This document shows, piece by piece, positions 63,480-64,000 of a DNA stretch of 64,000 nucleotides. Position numbers and translations under genes: made by a program. Each line of letters starts with the position of its first letter. Positions within the stretch are counted from its first letter, which is position 1. The DNA is from Desulfomonilaceae bacterium (GTDB lineage Bacteria; Desulfobacterota; Desulfomonilia; Desulfomonilales; Desulfomonilaceae): contig JBAZSD010000004.1 of the NCBI GenBank assembly GCA_041662605.1, positions 161,741-225,740 of the forward strand, given 5' to 3'. A model generated the notes under the pieces. The model saw only the letters and a list, made by a program, of their open reading frames with translations, was not told where the DNA came from and did not search any database.

Positions 63480-63869
63480 ATGCCTACGACCCCATGGAAG
63501 AAATGCGTTGACTCTGACCCGAGCCGTACTTACGTAGTATTCTTAACCTACCTGCCGCTGAAGCGCTATCGAACGACACCACGCTTTCTGTTTTACACGG
63601 CCAAAATCCTGGTCCAACTGAGCCAATCAAACGGCCTGGTTGGCTACTCGCTTCGGGCGCATTTGTTTAAGAATAGCTTCTGGACATTGTCGGCTTGGGA
63701 AAATGAGTCAGCGCTCCGAGACTTTGCCTTCAAAGGATTTCACAAGGGGGTCATGAAACTGCTCCGGACGGATATGGGCTCAACAAGGTTTGTGAGGTGG
63801 ACAGTGAATGGGACCGAGATCCCGCTCTCATGGGAGGACGCTATGCGACGATTTAAGAACCCCTCATAA
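63480..63869 (+). CDS. DUF3291-like small protein
   Basis: A 129-residue protein. The block SFWTLSAWENESALRDFAF then HKGVM, and later the FVRWTVNGTEIPLSWEDAMRRF tail, resemble DUF3291/spheroidene-monooxygenase-like proteins of the dimeric alpha-beta-barrel superfamily: Trp-rich strand, helix, then a W...PSWEEA ending. The role is unknown, and an oxygenase function is doubtful in an anaerobe. ATG 63480 is preceded by AGGAAAC. The remaining bases to 64000 contain nothing I can support. Confidence 0.6.
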   Translation: MPTTPWKKCVDSDPSRTYVVFLTYLPLKRYRTTPRFLFYTAKILVQLSQSNGLVGYSLRAHLFKNSFWTLSAWENESALRDFAFKGFHKGVMKLLRTDMGSTRFVRWTVNGTEIPLSWEDAMRRFKNPS

Positions 63870-64000
63870 CGATTATAGCAGTTGCCTAAAGTTATGTCCG
63901 AATGGCGCAAGTTTTCCGGTTTTGATTTTTTCGGTCCACGACCCAGTTCAGGGCGAGGCATATGCGTTGGATCAGCTGATCTTTGGATTTTGCGAAAAAG

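Overview
The window looks like a chromosomal stretch from a strictly anaerobic, Gram-negative, aromatic-degrading bacterium, most plausibly a Desulfobacterota (former Deltaproteobacteria) sulfate reducer or syntroph. This is inferred from the gene set: split phenylphosphate-synthase-like proteins, UbiX/UbiD, a single-chain FeS/molybdenum hydroxylase like Desulfovibrio aldehyde oxidoreductase, a DsrC/TusE-like protein, and two LIV-type uptake systems. No species is claimed. No rRNA, tRNA, CRISPR array or intact insertion sequence was seen.

Region A (1-13371, + strand) is one long gene run. It holds two phytoene-desaturase-like FAD oxidoreductases (the first cut by the window edge), a small unknown protein, an SDR, a PEP-synthase-type mobile/His-domain protein and its ATP-grasp partner, two dimeric alpha-beta-barrel proteins, an HD protein, a MOP-type molybdenum hydroxylase, a DsrC/TusE-like protein lacking Cys B, and a NifS/SufS-like cysteine desulfurase. 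It reads as a catabolic module in which an unknown hydroxylated substrate is phosphorylated with ATP and then oxidised. The last three genes may form a sulfur supply for the molybdenum cofactor.

Region B (13374-25933) begins with minus-strand UPF0261/Tm-1-like and LysR genes. A divergent, well-formed promoter then leads into ubiX, a flavin-split-barrel gene, a second and canonical ppsA/ppsB pair, ubiD, an aryl-CoA ligase, a second UPF0261 gene, a two-CBS protein (ppsC-like) and a second HD gene. This matches anaerobic phenol activation: phenol to phenylphosphate, then carboxylation to 4-hydroxybenzoate, then 4-hydroxybenzoyl-CoA. Only one UbiD is present and no HAD-type PpcD. PpsA, PpsB, HD and UPF0261 are each duplicated across regions A and B, and this paired layout is the most interesting feature of the window.

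Region C (25982-42059) is mixed: metallo-beta-lactamase-fold hydrolases, a PanE-like reductase, an isochorismatase-type hydrolase, an MFS carrier, a CDF transporter with a NifX-like tail overlapped by a zinc-ribbon ORF, a beta-oxidation operon (two 3-hydroxyacyl-CoA dehydrogenases and a thiolase), a decayed EamA permease, recD2, fumC and an MscS channel. Two clean palindromes flank fumC.

Region D (42156-64000) holds a complete minus-strand livKHMGF operon, nhaA, an orphan LIV-binding protein, a DedA protein, a periplasmic sugar-binding lipoprotein next to a receptor adenylate cyclase, an OYE-family reductase, HU, acetoacetyl-CoA synthetase and a second complete liv operon on the plus strand. 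It ends with a decayed membrane-sensor fragment and a DUF3291-like protein.
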